64,000 nt of DNA. Source: Adenanthera pavonina (lineage: Eukaryota > Streptophyta > Magnoliopsida > Fabales > Fabaceae). Positions 34,080 through 45,608 of the stretch are shown in pieces. The notes beneath the pieces are model-generated. The model was given only the letters and a program-made list of their open reading frames with translations. It searched no databases and was not told the origin of the DNA. The stretch is taken from positions 2,234,501 through 2,298,500 of the forward strand of contig JAIVEN010000012.1 of assembly GCA_026686845.1 (NCBI GenBank), given 5' to 3'. The position numbers and the translations under genes are program-made. The stretch's first letter is position 1, and every line of letters begins with the position of its first letter.

Positions 34080-35940
34080 TTTTATAGCTTATTTTCACTT
34101 AAATCATTTAGGGCTTAGTGTCAATTTCAAGTCATTTTTCCTTAAAGTATTTAAAAAAACTTTTATGACCAAATGAAATCTTTTCTTTAAAATTATCTTT
34201 TAAACTTTTGGAAAAATCGAATCAAATAAAAATGCAAATATCAATCTCTTTTGTTTAGGAACTATATTCCATATTTAAAATAAAAAACATAAAAAAAATG
34301 GTTCCTCTCTCATAGGAGTTTTCTTCAAAATTCAAAGCTTAAATTCAAATGTATCTTTATAAGAGGAAGAAAATTAAAATTAAAAGTAGATAAAAATATA
34401 AAATAAAGTAATACTTTGACTGCCCTTGTATTTTATTTAAATTACATGACCACTCTAAAACAAAAGTTATATTACACAGATTCCTCTCTATTTTTAAAAT
34501 TTCAATTCCATCCACCTATAAATAGATCGTTAACTCATCAAATTCAACATTTCTTTTACCAAAATATCCCTCTTTAACATAAATATTTACTTGGGAATGT
34601 TTGTAACACATTTTTTATTTTTACTTTTTAAGTTTCAACTATGATGAGTACAATACATTGGTAAAGAGTTTGAGATACATCGCATTGTTTACTGTTTATA
34701 AAAGAGTAGCTCTTACATTTATTTTATGCTTTATTTATATTGATTGATTTAACATATTTTTATGTTATTAATTTAATTTAATATTTTCAAATTCATTTAT
34801 TTAAATGTTAATATAATTAATTAATTAAAATTATTCAATAAATATTTTATATTTTTAATGCCAAATAAATAGGAAATATTATCATAATTTTTTTATATAT
34901 TGAGAATTTATTGAATAAAAATTAGAGATTTTAGATTATAAAGGTAAATTAATAATTTTAAGTTATTTTAGTATAAATAAGGTATTATAGAATCTTTAGT
35001 GGAATATACTTAATAGTGTTAAAAATTAGACTAAAGTTTATATTTTGAAAGTAAATGGGAGACCTCTATAAGTTCAAGAATACCGGAAGAATGTCAATAT
35101 ATTTTACTTTATAAAATAATAGAATAACCAATGGTGTGATACAGAAGCGTTTAATGTTTCACACACAAATATGAACGCCCGAGCCTAAAATGGTTTCCTA
35201 GTGAATTTGGGTCCATTAAAGCATTAGAAGTTTGGATTTTGAACTCTTGAAATAATATGCAGCCATCTGTACATCTAATGGCACCCCCCACTATCTCAAA
35301 AGCCTGTCTATCATTCTCCCTCATCTCATGATGAAAGAAATTAAATAATTTAATATTTTTTAAATAAGATTTTAAATTTAAATCTTATGAATAAAAAAAA
35401 TCAGATTATAGGAGCTACGTCTACTAGGGCTAGCAATACATGAATTTAATATTTAATCTTGTAGTATCGAATCCAAATAATTATACAAAAAAAATTAAGG
35501 TAATATATATAGCAGACAAAGTGAAATGCGAAACGAAATAATGGAATGAATGAATTGTTGATGGCCTAAGACAATAATATCAAATGCCTCCCGAGAAAAT
35601 TGAATACGAAAAGTTAATTAATATATACTAATAAGAAAAGTAATTGGAAATTCGGTATAATATGCAAAAATGTAGTAGGTGGCCTTGTCAGTTGGGTAGT
35701 GTGGGCGTTTGGTAGATGTAGGTGTAAGACTGGAAAAAAAAATTTGAATATGTCGTTGCCTATAACCATCGCTGACCTTGCTCGGTCCAACGGAGACAGG
35801 GAATGAGAATAGCATTCCAACATTGGGTTTGGTTTGTTTGGTTAAATCTCAAGTCCATCATTCAACGAAGCAAAATTTGGATTAGTGTTAATAATCATAC
35901 AATTTATGAATGAGTAAGAGAGGAAATTAAGTGAACTAAA
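34080..35940. other. AT-rich intergenic DNA downstream of the kinase gene
   Basis: No gene or element recognised. The part next to 35941 holds the 3' untranslated region of the kinase gene; I see no unambiguous AATAAA on the minus strand close to the stop. Minus-strand readings at 35614-35823 look fortuitous. Confidence 0.5.
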
Positions 35941-38220
35941 CTAGTCTGAGAGTGTTGGTTGGGCTAAACAAGCATCCAACGCCGTCTCCAACCTATTTAC
36001 AACATTGGTCATTGTAGGCCTATCCCGTCCTTCTAAAGACACACAATCTGCAGCCAAGTACCCCACAAATGCCACTGCCTCTATCTCATAAGGTGTTGGT
36101 GGTGGCAACCTTCGATCCAAAACCCTATGAATCTCATCCTGCACAATGTACGGAACCACAAAATCCACCACATTCCTCGGCATCCCATTCTCGTTTCTGT
36201 GTATAGCTTTATACCCGCAAAGCAGTTCGAGCAAAACTACGCCAAAACTGTACACATCACTCTTTGTCGTCAAGTGTTGCAGCCTATAGTACTCCGGGTC
36301 CATGTACCCTACAGTCCCTGCTGCTGCAAGGGAAAGATGAGACTCTTCATTTTCCGGACCCATTAAGGAGAGTCCAAAATCTGATACTTTGGCTGTCCAT
36401 TTCCCGTCCAATAGTATGTTGGCCGACTTAATATCGCGATGAATAATGGGAGGGATGGCGTACTCGTGTAGGTATTCTATGCCTCTGGCTGCATCTAGAG
36501 CTACTTGGATGCGTCCTGGCCATGACATGAGAGGAGAATTTGGTGTTGGAGTATGGAGTTTGTGAAGGTGGTCGTTTAGGCTGCCATTGTTCATAAATTC
36601 ATACACCAAGATTCGCTCATTCTGGTCCTCAAAGAAACCCAGTAATCTGACCAGATTCTTATGGTTGAGTCTCGATAGAGATTCCAATTCATTCACAAAT
36701 GCATTGTCTTTGTCTTCTTCTCGCTTGGTTCCTCCTGGGATTCTGTGGGATGGTGTGTTGGGTGAGATTTCAGCTCTTTTAATGGCGACTTCTCTTCCAT
36801 CTTCAAGAGTGGCATGGTACACTGATCCAAAGCTGCCTACTCCTATTTTTTGATTGTCCGAGAAGTTGTTTGTTGCTTCCAATAGTAGTTCCAGAGAAAA
36901 CTCCTCCAAATGGCCTCCATTTCCCATGCTAAACATATGGCTCAGTCTCTTCTCCAAAGCCGGTTGATTTTGATTTTCCGGGTCATCCAACCGGCCGGAG
37001 TCATGGACACGCCGGCATCCTCGGCCTTTGCAGTACTTGTAGAGAAAGAATGCCAAGATTAGTAACAAGGAAAGTGAACCAACACAGCCAACCGCAAGAA
37101 ATGCCACCATTTTGCTGCTCCAATCACTTGACCTCAATTGGGAAGTAGCTGTCACTGGCGGCGGCGGCGGCGGGGATTCAGGTACTTGGCTCCCACAAGA
37201 ATTGCAAATTAATCCCTGACCCTGCTGATTACAATACTGTGCGGAATCTGGCAATGGTCCACACGGACATTCATTCCTACAAGGACCAGGTAGGACCTTA
37301 TCAAACACCTTAAGATCTGTAGAGTTGATCCCCAAATTATCATTTCCCCAACAATGCAAAGAAAAATCATCAGACCTAACCCCACAGAAAACACTTGCTT
37401 TCGCTGTAATTGCTTCAAAAGAAGTGTTTCTCAAGCTCTCTGGCACACTGAAAGTATGCGTCCCCCAACAATAAACTGTTCGATTCACAGCCCTCAAAGC
37501 ACAAGTTCCATTATAAGCCAAGGCCAAAGAGATGAATCTCCCTTGAGGTGTCAGTGTGGCTCCTCCTGGCACGTCACCCCAACAATCCAAGCTTCCATTA
37601 ATGGCAGAGATAGCACAAGCATGTCTGGTCCCGGCAGAAATAACAGAGTAATTCCCTTTGGGTTCGCGTCCAACAACTGTGTTATTATTACTTCCTATGC
37701 AATTAATATTCCCAGAAGTTTCCAATAATCCACAAACGAAATTCTCTCCTACGGCTATGGTGGAGAAGCTTCTCACAATACTTGTGTTGAACTGAGGCCG
37801 TTGCCAACAGTTGAGGCCGCCATTGTTGGAACTCGAAAGGCCACAGATTTGGGATTCGCTAGCTTCCAGATTTTGAATCACAGGCCCGTGATATATGCGC
37901 TTAGGGGAAACATTTGTGGCGTTGGAAGAGAATCTCCAACACAAGATGGCAGAAGAAGAAGACGAGGTCAATCTCAATGCACAGAGAAACCCATTACCTC
38001 CTGCAATCTCAGAGAAGGAAATGTTGGGGCTCACTTGAATTTGAATACCCGTGGGAAAGCTGGCACAGTTGAGGCTGGAATTACTCTGCAAGGCACAGAT
38101 TAATGTGTGGTTGGAAGTTGCAGAAATGGAGACGGTGGAAAGTGAATTTGTGGCAGGAAACGGAGAAAGAAAGTACAGGAAAATTATCAGGCAGAAGGTG
38201 GGGTTAAAGGGAAGAGCCAT
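35941..38220 (-). CDS. CCR4: CRINKLY4-related receptor-like serine/threonine kinase
   Basis: A single uninterrupted 759-residue frame; related CCR genes are also intronless. The start has a signal peptide (about 1-25). Residues 26-310 are the crinkly-repeat ectodomain with Cys-Trp pairs at 94, 138, 213, 251 and 290 and several N-glycosylation sites. Residues 314-342 are a short Cys-rich remnant of the TNFR-like region (six Cys), followed by a proline run (350-355). The membrane span is about 371-393. The kinase covers about 454-745: glycine loop around 460-467, catalytic Lys481, HRD 594-596, DFG 614-616 and GTVGYMDPE 635-643. All key residues are present, so it should be active at the plasma membrane. 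Length and short juxtamembrane region favour CCR4 over CCR3, but that choice is not certain. It is the only ordinary gene in the window, between retrotransposons. Confidence 0.95.
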   Translation of the reverse strand: MALPFNPTFCLIIFLYFLSPFPATNSLSTVSISATSNHTLICALQSNSSLNCASFPTGIQIQVSPNISFSEIAGGNGFLCALRLTSSSSSAILCWRFSSNATNVSPKRIYHGPVIQNLEASESQICGLSSSNNGGLNCWQRPQFNTSIVRSFSTIAVGENFVCGLLETSGNINCIGSNNNTVVGREPKGNYSVISAGTRHACAISAINGSLDCWGDVPGGATLTPQGRFISLALAYNGTCALRAVNRTVYCWGTHTFSVPESLRNTSFEAITAKASVFCGVRSDDFSLHCWGNDNLGINSTDLKVFDKVLPGPCRNECPCGPLPDSAQYCNQQGQGLICNSCGSQVPESPPPPPPVTATSQLRSSDWSSKMVAFLAVGCVGSLSLLLILAFFLYKYCKGRGCRRVHDSGRLDDPENQNQPALEKRLSHMFSMGNGGHLEEFSLELLLEATNNFSDNQKIGVGSFGSVYHATLEDGREVAIKRAEISPNTPSHRIPGGTKREEDKDNAFVNELESLSRLNHKNLVRLLGFFEDQNERILVYEFMNNGSLNDHLHKLHTPTPNSPLMSWPGRIQVALDAARGIEYLHEYAIPPIIHRDIKSANILLDGKWTAKVSDFGLSLMGPENEESHLSLAAAGTVGYMDPEYYRLQHLTTKSDVYSFGVVLLELLCGYKAIHRNENGMPRNVVDFVVPYIVQDEIHRVLDRRLPPPTPYEIEAVAFVGYLAADCVSLEGRDRPTMTNVVNRLETALDACLAQPTLSD

Positions 38221-39653
38221 AGAAATGATAACTAGAAATCGATACTTTCATGATGAAGATGATGATGACGATTATGGGAATTGGGTTCAGATAAAATGAA
38301 AATAGCAATGAAAGGAGAAATTTATGAGAAAGCCAGAGAAGGAAAATAAGAAAGAAAACGCGGTTTGGTAAAACAGTGGAGAGGACCAAAGACTTGGTCC
38401 TTTGGAAGAGTTCCATGTTTTTTTAAAAGGTGAAGATCTGAGCGTGTGGAGTCAGACGACACTAGTAGTCCTGGTCCACGTACTCGCTGATGATGTTCAG
38501 ATTAGATACCTTGGTCAGTCTTTTCTTTTTTAATGGGTACATCAAACCATGGTCTTTGGACTTAAAAAAAGCTTCTACACAAAACATATAGAATGCAAAA
38601 TGTGTTGTATAAAAACGTACACTTACTCTGTTTAATAATCATGTGTTGAGAATGTGTATATTTAATACGATAGTCCTTTTATAATAATTAGTGATAATAA
38701 AATTAATTAAATTTCTTTTTTATTTTAAAAATATTTACTTTAATTTTTAATTTTTATTTTTTTTCCACTTTATTGTAATACACGCACATAATTTTAGCCG
38801 AAACATATTTATTGGTTGAAGGAAGGGTATTTTAATAAGAAATATATAATAAAAGTAAGAAATAACTCATTTCTAGTCTTAGGAGGTCCGTGTGTTTACT
38901 ATGCTACTACTATTGATAATAATAACAACAACAATTAAGCTCTTCCTATTAATTGTATAGAAATATTGATATTTATGATGTAATTGTAATGATAAATTAT
39001 AAAACTTTTCCTTATATGCGATGCTGTTTTCACCATATATGTTATAAACTAACTATGCTTGTTCATATAACAAACTGAAGTATGTGTATGATTGACTTTT
39101 AGCTTTTTATAAATTTAAATAAAATAAAATAATTAAAAAATGTAATTTATTTAACCCAACTAATATGAAAATTTTGTTTCCCTTTCGAAATTGAATTGAG
39201 ATAATATACATGATTGGAACCAAAGGAAGCACTTTGAAAGTTGTCTTCTCTGCGCAATCAAGACTGAGTTATATACTTAGAATATTCAAATTTGAAGAGT
39301 AATTTGCTATGGTCCAAATTAACAAATATGTTGAATTCGTTTGCCGTTTGGGCTTCCTGCGTAATATTGATGTTGACCTGTCCAGTTCTCTACAAGAACC
39401 CAAATAATTAAGATAATGGAGCCAATTGACTAATTTAATAGTAAAGAAAAAAGCTATGCTGTTTGCAAACGCAAACCTGAAACAGAAAAGTTAAGTCACA
39501 ATTGTTTTTGCGTTTAGCCAATAAAACATGGTTTAGACAAGGCTGTGGACGCAGAATGTGAAAATGCATTTTGCAAAAACCATTTGACCTATCAAGGGGA
39601 ACGCTGGTTTGGACTCATAAAACGCAAATCCAAACATATAAGGGCTCCAACCT
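38221..39653. other. 5' flank of the kinase gene
   Basis: Should contain the promoter and 5' untranslated region (read on the minus strand). A weak TATA-like CATAAATTT lies about 100 bases before the start codon. A GAT-rich repeat is close to the ATG (about 38250-38272). No ORF or element recognised. Confidence 0.5.
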
Positions 39654-40045
39654 GATGCGAATAGGGAATGGGGTGAGATAGAGAAATAGATTAAAAAAAA
39701 AAAAGAACTCAATGAAAGAAAAAAGGAGAGAGAATTAAAAGAACTTGAGGGGAAGAGATAGAAGAACTTTAGGAAGAAAAAATTACTGAAAAAATTCTCA
39801 ATTCAATAATTAAGGTCTGAATACAACAGTCTTACAAGAGTTCTAAAATAAAATAATTCTTTTTAAATTATTTTAAATTTAAATAAAAGATAAATCTTAA
39901 TTTAAATAATTAAATTCTAGGAATAAATAAAGATAAAATATAAATCCTAATAAATTTAAAATAAACTAAATTAAATCTCAATATCCTAATAAAATATCTT
40001 TATTTAAAAAATCCTAATTATTTTGGGATTATCCAATATCTATCA
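39654..40045 (-). repeat. 3' LTR of the small element
   Basis: Aligned with 40810-41200. Shared words include GAGAAGAACTT-like and GGAATAAATAAAGATAAAAT segments and AATCCTAATTATTTTGG near the right edge. Confidence 0.68.
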
Positions 40046-40809
40046 TTCTTTCCGACTTAAAAGAACTCTCCAAATCTTTTTTGAAGAATTAGTACTCTAT
40101 ATAGCATTTAGATTTAAGAAACCTTTCCAGCAAACAAGATAGCAAATGATGAGACCTGAGCGAAGGAATTTTTTCTTCAAATACCCCAATATTATTTAAC
40201 TCAGGATGTCCCTTCTAATGATGGAGGTAACAATGGAGAGAATCATCAAATGAGAAAACATGCTACTTCTCCACAATAGCAACAAATTCCACAATAGGTA
40301 GCATAACACATAAATAAAGTGGTACAAGGACAAGATGAAATAGGAGACCACAATCAATAACCATGGATGACACCATTTTTGTTGATGGAAATTGTTGTTA
40401 AGCTTGTTCATTCTTAAAGCTTTCGCCTTCCAAAGATAAGAGAGATATTACTGTAAGAGCATAATTATCACCTTTCTCTAAAAAAACTTCACTTTTAAGA
40501 TCAAAACCCAAAGAACCTGGAGATTGTCCATCTCTGTTCAGTTAAAAAATTTCCTACAAATGTTGCTCACTTAATCCATTTATTGATTGCATTATTTTCT
40601 CACATAATTTCTCCAACTTTTCGAACCTATAATTTGTTTTTTCATATTTACAGTTTGCTTCTTCTTGATCTTGCTTCATGGCAGTTCATAGTGATTCAAG
40701 TACTTGGTCCACATACTCTTTATTATGTCTTTTAATTCCCTTAAGATTTTGTTGGGTAATTTAGGAATTATTGAGCATGGTGGAAATCAGGTTCTGATAT
40801 CAAATAATA

Positions 40810-41200
40810 TGAATAAGGGAATGTGTAAGGTAGAAAGATAGATAGTAGATAAAAAAGGAGAGAGAAAAAAGAACTTAAGAGAAGAAAATAGAAGAGAGAA
40901 GTGAAAGAACTTGAGGGAAGGAAATAGAAGAACTTTGGGGAATATAATTGAGCAGTAAGATTCTTATTTATTGAACTCAAATAATAGTCATACTAGAATT
41001 CTAAGATAAAATAACTTTTTTCAAATAATTTTAAATCTAAATAAAAGATAAATTCTAATTTAAATAACTAAACCCTAGGAATAAATAAAGATAAAATCTA
41101 AATCCTAATATATTCAAAATAACCTCAATTAAATCTAAATATTCTAATAAAACATCTTTATTTAAAAATCCTAATTATTTTGGAACTCCTCCTAATTTCA
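40810..41200 (-). repeat. 5' LTR of the small element
   Basis: Aligned with 39654-40045. The primer-site-like sequence lies immediately to the left, as expected for the 5' LTR of a minus-strand element. Confidence 0.68.
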
Positions 41201-41578
41201 AACTTGTTCTATGCCTAAAACATTCACCATTGACGATCGCCTTGGAGAACACATAAGTTGATGGAGAAGTCATCCATGGAAGCTCTCTTGTTAGCCATTC
41301 ACCAATCACACTGTTCATCTTCAATTAGCTATCTTACTGCATGTAAAATTCTAATTCTTGCAAAACTATAGTATATTAGGGATGAGACATGATATGAAGC
41401 AATACTAGGGGAGAACCTTGTATTTTTTTCCTCTTCATTTTGGGGTACAAAATGGGGTCAGCAACCCAAGAAGAAATCAAAACATTACATCAAACAACAT
41501 GAGAAATAGACACAGTGTGTGGTATAACAACACCCTTAAGATCTTCATTGACAATTGGCTTTAAATTTGCTGGAGGAT

Positions 41579-41657
41579 TCAAATGTCCATGCCTGTAGAA
41601 AGATTAAGGATGTGGTTAGCAAGCCAATCTACACTTTTATTTCCTTCGCGATAAGTA
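41579..41657 (-). pseudogene. LINE ORF2, last codons of RNase H
   Basis: The minus-strand reading gives YREGNKSVDWLANHILN and ends at a TGA (41579-41581). 'EGN..-DWLA' is the conserved last block of the RNase H of plant L1-type elements. It continues the RNase H at 53455-53911 once copy B of the Sirevirus is removed. Confidence 0.9.
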
Positions 41658-43321
41658 TGTTGAATCTAGAGTTTTGATGATTCCAAACCAACATTCAAGA
41701 GCTTGAAATGAAGATATCAAAGGAGCTCAAAATGTTTCAAGTGAAGAAGTTCTGAGTAATCTGTGCAAGATTTGTTGTAGGATCATTAGTTATATTTAAA
41801 TATTGGGTAAAAGACTTTGATTTGATGAAAAGATGTTTTAAAAACTTGATTTTATGTTAAATCATGAAATATTTGAAAAATACCCACCAATAGACGAAGT
41901 TTGAAAAGTTTACATTGAACTGTCATATTGGAAATTCAAACTTTGGCTTTGGAAATTCGAATTTCGAGCTAAAACTGAATAAATCTGAAGAGATGCTTCT
42001 CTGACAGATGAATTTTGATTTTCCAAAATTTGAATTTTCATAAGTGTCTGAAAGAAGCTGTTGAGCAACAGATGAACTTTGAGTTTTGAACATTCGAATT
42101 TCAAACAAAATGAAACTTATGAAAATTGAAGAAATTCGTCTGAAACAATGTTAAAGTTCATCTGAAATCAAGATTATATTGAGTTTCAAAAATTTCTCAC
42201 TGACAGATGAACTTTGAACATGGAAATTCGAATTTCAGAAGCTAAAGTTGTGAGTCTGTTGAAATGATATGATGACATATGAATGACAGTGTTTATAAAT
42301 TCGAATGTTGAAGTAAATCTGAAAAGAGGTCTCTCTGACAGACGAACTTCACTCTTTTAAAATTCAAATTTCGAAAGAAAATGAACTACTATGCTTCTTG
42401 AGCATGCTACGGACAGACGAATTTTGAGTTCCAAAATTCGAATTTCGAGGGCACTGTAGCAAATTGAAAATACTGTTCACACTTAACAGAAAAACTTTCT
42501 TCTTGAAAATTTGTATGTCACAACATGGAAACACTTTCTAAGTTTCAAAATTCGAATTTCACTTCATGAACAGGCGAACTTCAGCATTTCAACGTTGGAA
42601 GCTTTAACCTTCGGTTCCTTCGAAATTCGTCTGTTGACCAACCGAAATTCGAATTTCAGTATGTCAGAAGCATTAAATGCGGTTGGTTAACGGATAATTT
42701 TTCAGAGTAACCGTTGGATAACTTTCCCAACGGATAGATTTTGTCTCTAACGAATAGTTGGGACCTAAATCTATAAATACAACATCATTTGAAGTTGTGG
42801 GTAATGAATTAAACTTTGTATATACTGAAACTCTGCCAAATCTTCTACTCAAAGACTTTTACCCTCTCACTTCAATACTTGTACTTCAACTTTCATATTC
42901 ACTCTATTCAAGAGAGTTTTATCTTTGTAAACAATCTAATTTTCTTCTGGAAGATAGATTTACTTGTGAGGAGATATCACAAGGGATTGTAAGACACTTT
43001 GTGAAAGTGCAGAAAGTGATTGAGTGAGCTCTAGAAAACAGAGCACTGACGTTGTACTGTGGCATTTGCAAGAAGCCCGTTGAATTCTTGCTGAATAGTG
43101 GAAAATCTCAAGTGGTGACTTGGGAACTGGACGTAGGTCAAGTGGAGAGACCGAACCAGGATAAATTTCTGAGTCTTCTTCTCTTTTCTGCTACTTTTAC
43201 TATTATTCATTTATACTCTGTTTTACCATCATATATTGCATTCTTCACCTCTTTGATATTTTGCAGAAAATTTTTAATCTTCCCAATTCACCCCCATATT
43301 AGGAAACCAGCCTAACTAACA
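41658..43321 (+). repeat. 5' LTR of Sirevirus B
   Basis: Starts TGTTGAATCTAGAG and ends CTAACTAACA. Module units (ACAGACGAA-type plus AAATTCGAATTT-type) run from about 41890 to 42660. TATAAATA lies at 42772-42779. A 90-codon open frame (42758-43027) spans the likely transcript start and recurs in the 3' LTR. Confidence 0.97.
42772..42779 (+). promoter_or_regulatory. LTR TATA box (Sirevirus B)
   Basis: TATAAATA just after the module array and before the conserved CATCATTTGAAGTTGTGGG segment. The same arrangement is in copy A and in the 3' LTR. Confidence 0.75.
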
Positions 43322-43323
43322 AG

Positions 43324-43339
43324 TGGTATCAGAGCTCGG
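43324..43339 (+). promoter_or_regulatory. primer binding site of Sirevirus B
   Basis: TGGTATCAGAGCTCGG two bases after the 5' LTR, the classic initiator-Met tRNA site of plant copia elements. Confidence 0.93.
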
Positions 43340-43376
43340 ATTCCCAATTACAGGATCTCACAGTCCGGGAATTAAA

Positions 43377-44885
43377 ATGGCTGGCTTTGGAGAAAGCATA
43401 TTACCAGAAAGGAATAATACAAATAGACCACCTGGCTTTAGTGGAGAGCACTATGGTTACTGGAAGATGAGAATGCAAATCTATCTCTAGTCAATCGATC
43501 TGGACATTTGGTCAGTCATTCAGAAGGGAGACTTTGTCCCAATGGCTTTAGAAGATGATGGAAAGTACATAGAAAAGCCAGAAGCTGAATGGAATGAGGA
43601 AGACAGAAGGAGAGTCTTGTTGAACTTCAAGGCAAAACACTGTTTAGTCAGTTCCTTGAATCAAGACGAATTCTACAGAGTCTCACAATGCTCCACTGCC
43701 AAGGAAATGTGGGACACCCTACAGATTGCTCATGAAGGAACAACTAGAGTCAGGGAAAATAAACTGAATACCTGCATTGGAGAATATGAAAGCTTCAGAA
43801 TGGCTGAAGGAGAAACTGTAAAAGAGCTACAAAAGAGATTCACTCTCATTGTGAATCAACTAAAGAGCCTAAGAAAGGAGTACACTCAAACAGAGAAAGT
43901 AAGGAAGATTCTCAGAGCTCTCCCTCTGGAATGGCAACCCAAAGTAACAGCAATAGAGGAAGCCAGAGGAGAATCAATGGCCTCTGTCACAACTCTGTTT
44001 GGTAGCCTTGAGGAATATGAAGGAAAAATGAAAGCTCTCAAGGAAGCTGGACAAGACAGAAAGAAGAAAGGTCTTGTTCTCAAAGCTGCTAAAGAAAAGG
44101 AAGAAGAATCTGACGATGGAGATGAGTTGGATGAAGAAACTCTGGCTATGATGGTCAAAAAATTCGGAAGATTCTACAGCAAGAAGAGAAACAAGAAAAT
44201 CTTCAAGAAAGGAGTAGCTGGAGACAGTAAGAAAGAAGTAAAAGAGCCTGTGACTTGCTATGAGTACAAAAAGCAGGGACACATCAAATGGGATTGTCCA
44301 CAATTCCTCAAGAAGCAAGAGAAAGAAAAGAAAGCTGCTGACAAAGGCAAGAAGAAGAAAGCCTACATCTCATCAATATGGGGCAACAGCTCAGATAAGG
44401 AAGAAGATGAAGTTGCCAACATATGTCTGATGGCACTTGCCTCTGAAGAAGCTGAAATTCCATGTAACAGTGATCAAGAAGAAGAGGTATATGAATCTGA
44501 ACCTTCCTATTCTGAATTACTGGATGCATTTCATGAGCTGCATGATGAGTTTGTTAAGGTTGCTAAAGAACTGAAACTAGCTAAGAAAAAGATTAACAAA
44601 CTAGAATCTCAAAGCAACATCTCTGAAATTGCTCCTCTACCTATTACTAAATCTGTGTGCTGTAAAACATGCATTGAACTAAAGCAAACCAATGAATATC
44701 TAGTAAAAAGCATGTCTAGACTTACTGGAGGTAAAGATATGTTGTTTGCTTTAATGGAAAGCCAAAGAATATCACAAGGAAAAGCTAGACTTGGCTATGA
44801 TCCATGTGCTGTTAAAGAAAAGATTAGGAAGAAAGATCAGAATGTATACATGAGACATTTTGTGCATGTTGATGGAAATAGATAG
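43377..44885 (+). pseudogene. Sirevirus gag, copy B
   Basis: ATG at 43377 opens MAGFGESILPERNN, in frame with the long ORF from 43542. One TAG (43488-43490) interrupts it, where a Gln codon (CAG) is expected before SIDLDIW. The body has the copia gag pattern (WDTLQIAHEGT, LKSLRKEY, ILRALPLEWQPKVTAIEEA). A zinc knuckle near 44256 reads CYEYKKQGHIKWDC, so the second Cys is now Tyr. The C-terminal third is long, acidic and Lys-rich with a likely coiled coil (about 44500-44610). A long gag of this kind fits Sireviruses. It forms the particle that packages RNA. Confidence 0.93.
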
Positions 44886-45168
44886 AAAGATCACATGTCA
44901 CATCACATCGAATCATATAATCAACCAAGGCATGCAAAACAAAAATATTATCTGCATTGTTTTCTTCCTGCCTCTCAATCTAGCAGTCCCTTTACCACCT
45001 GTCACTTCTGTAACAAAAAAGGGGCATATTTCTAGCTCTTGTTCTTTAAAGAAAAATCGACTTGACAGAACTATTAAATGGGTTCCCAAAGGTACATCTG
45101 TATCTAGGGAAAAGACTACTAACAGAAAAGGACCCAAGCAGATTTGGGTACCTAAGAAGAAAACTTGA
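44886..45168 (+). pseudogene. gag-pol junction with a second zinc knuckle
   Basis: After the stop of the gag frame, a CX2CX4HX4C knuckle (CHFCNKKG then HISSSC) can be read at about 45000-45042, but only across a frameshift inside the AAAAAAGGGG run. A Lys-rich linker follows with the repeated IKWVPKG and QIWVPKK segments, which in this family lead into the protease. Confidence 0.78.
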
Positions 45169-45608
45169 ACTTTGTTTTGCAGGTCTGTCTCAAAGCTAGA
45201 AAGAACAATAAATGGTATATGGACAGTGCCTGCTCAAGCCACATCACCGGTGACAAGGAGAAGTTCATCACCCTTGGAGATAAGAAAGGAGGAAAAGTAA
45301 CCTTTGGAGGTGATCAGTATGGCATGATAGTTGGCATTGGCATTGTGGGCAAGAATCCTGAAACATCCATTGAAGAGGTGCTGTTTGTGATAGGCCTTAA
45401 CCACAATCTGCTGAGTGTGAGTCAAACATGTGACAAAGGAAATTGGGTACTGTTTGACTCAAAATTCTGCCTAGTCATCAGAAAAAGCGATCACAAAGTA
45501 ATCCTCAAAGCTCAAAGGGATGGTAACTTCTATACTATTGATCTTGATGAACTTCCTCCCTTAGATTTTGTTTGCCTAATTAGTCAGGACAATGATAGTT
45601 GGCTATGA
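45165..45608 (+). pseudogene. Sirevirus protease region
   Basis: A 147-codon frame with WYMDSACSSHITG, the copia aspartic protease active site (DSA), then KVTFGGDQYG and a segment ending HNLLSVSQ. It ends at TGA (45606-45608), where Trp is expected just before the integrase His motif (TGG to TGA). The protease would mature gag-pol. Confidence 0.92.

Larger units (their letters stand above)
39654..41200 (-). mobile_element. small LTR retroelement with only a gag fragment
   Basis: Two direct repeats of about 390 bp (39654-40045 and 40810-41200) enclose about 760 bp. On the minus strand TGATATCAGAACC (about 40790-40802) next to the right repeat resembles the initiator-Met primer site. A minus-strand reading around 40400-40690 gives 'MKQDQEEANCKYEKTNYRF' and FEKLEKLCEKIMQSINGLSE, like the coiled N-terminus of plant Ty3/gypsy gag. 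No polymerase genes. Edges are approximate: flanks AACCT and AACTT are a possible 4/5 target duplication, but the TG...CA ends are not clean. Confidence 0.7.

Noticed and set aside
36127..38299. Plus-strand ORFs of 79-124 codons opposite the kinase gene (36127, 36587, 37354, 37801, 38051)
   Set aside because: They are antisense shadows of a clearly coding minus-strand frame and have no recognisable domains.
38315..38330. TATA-like CATAAATTT as the promoter of the kinase gene
   Set aside because: A single weak match in AT-rich DNA; not listed as a separate site.
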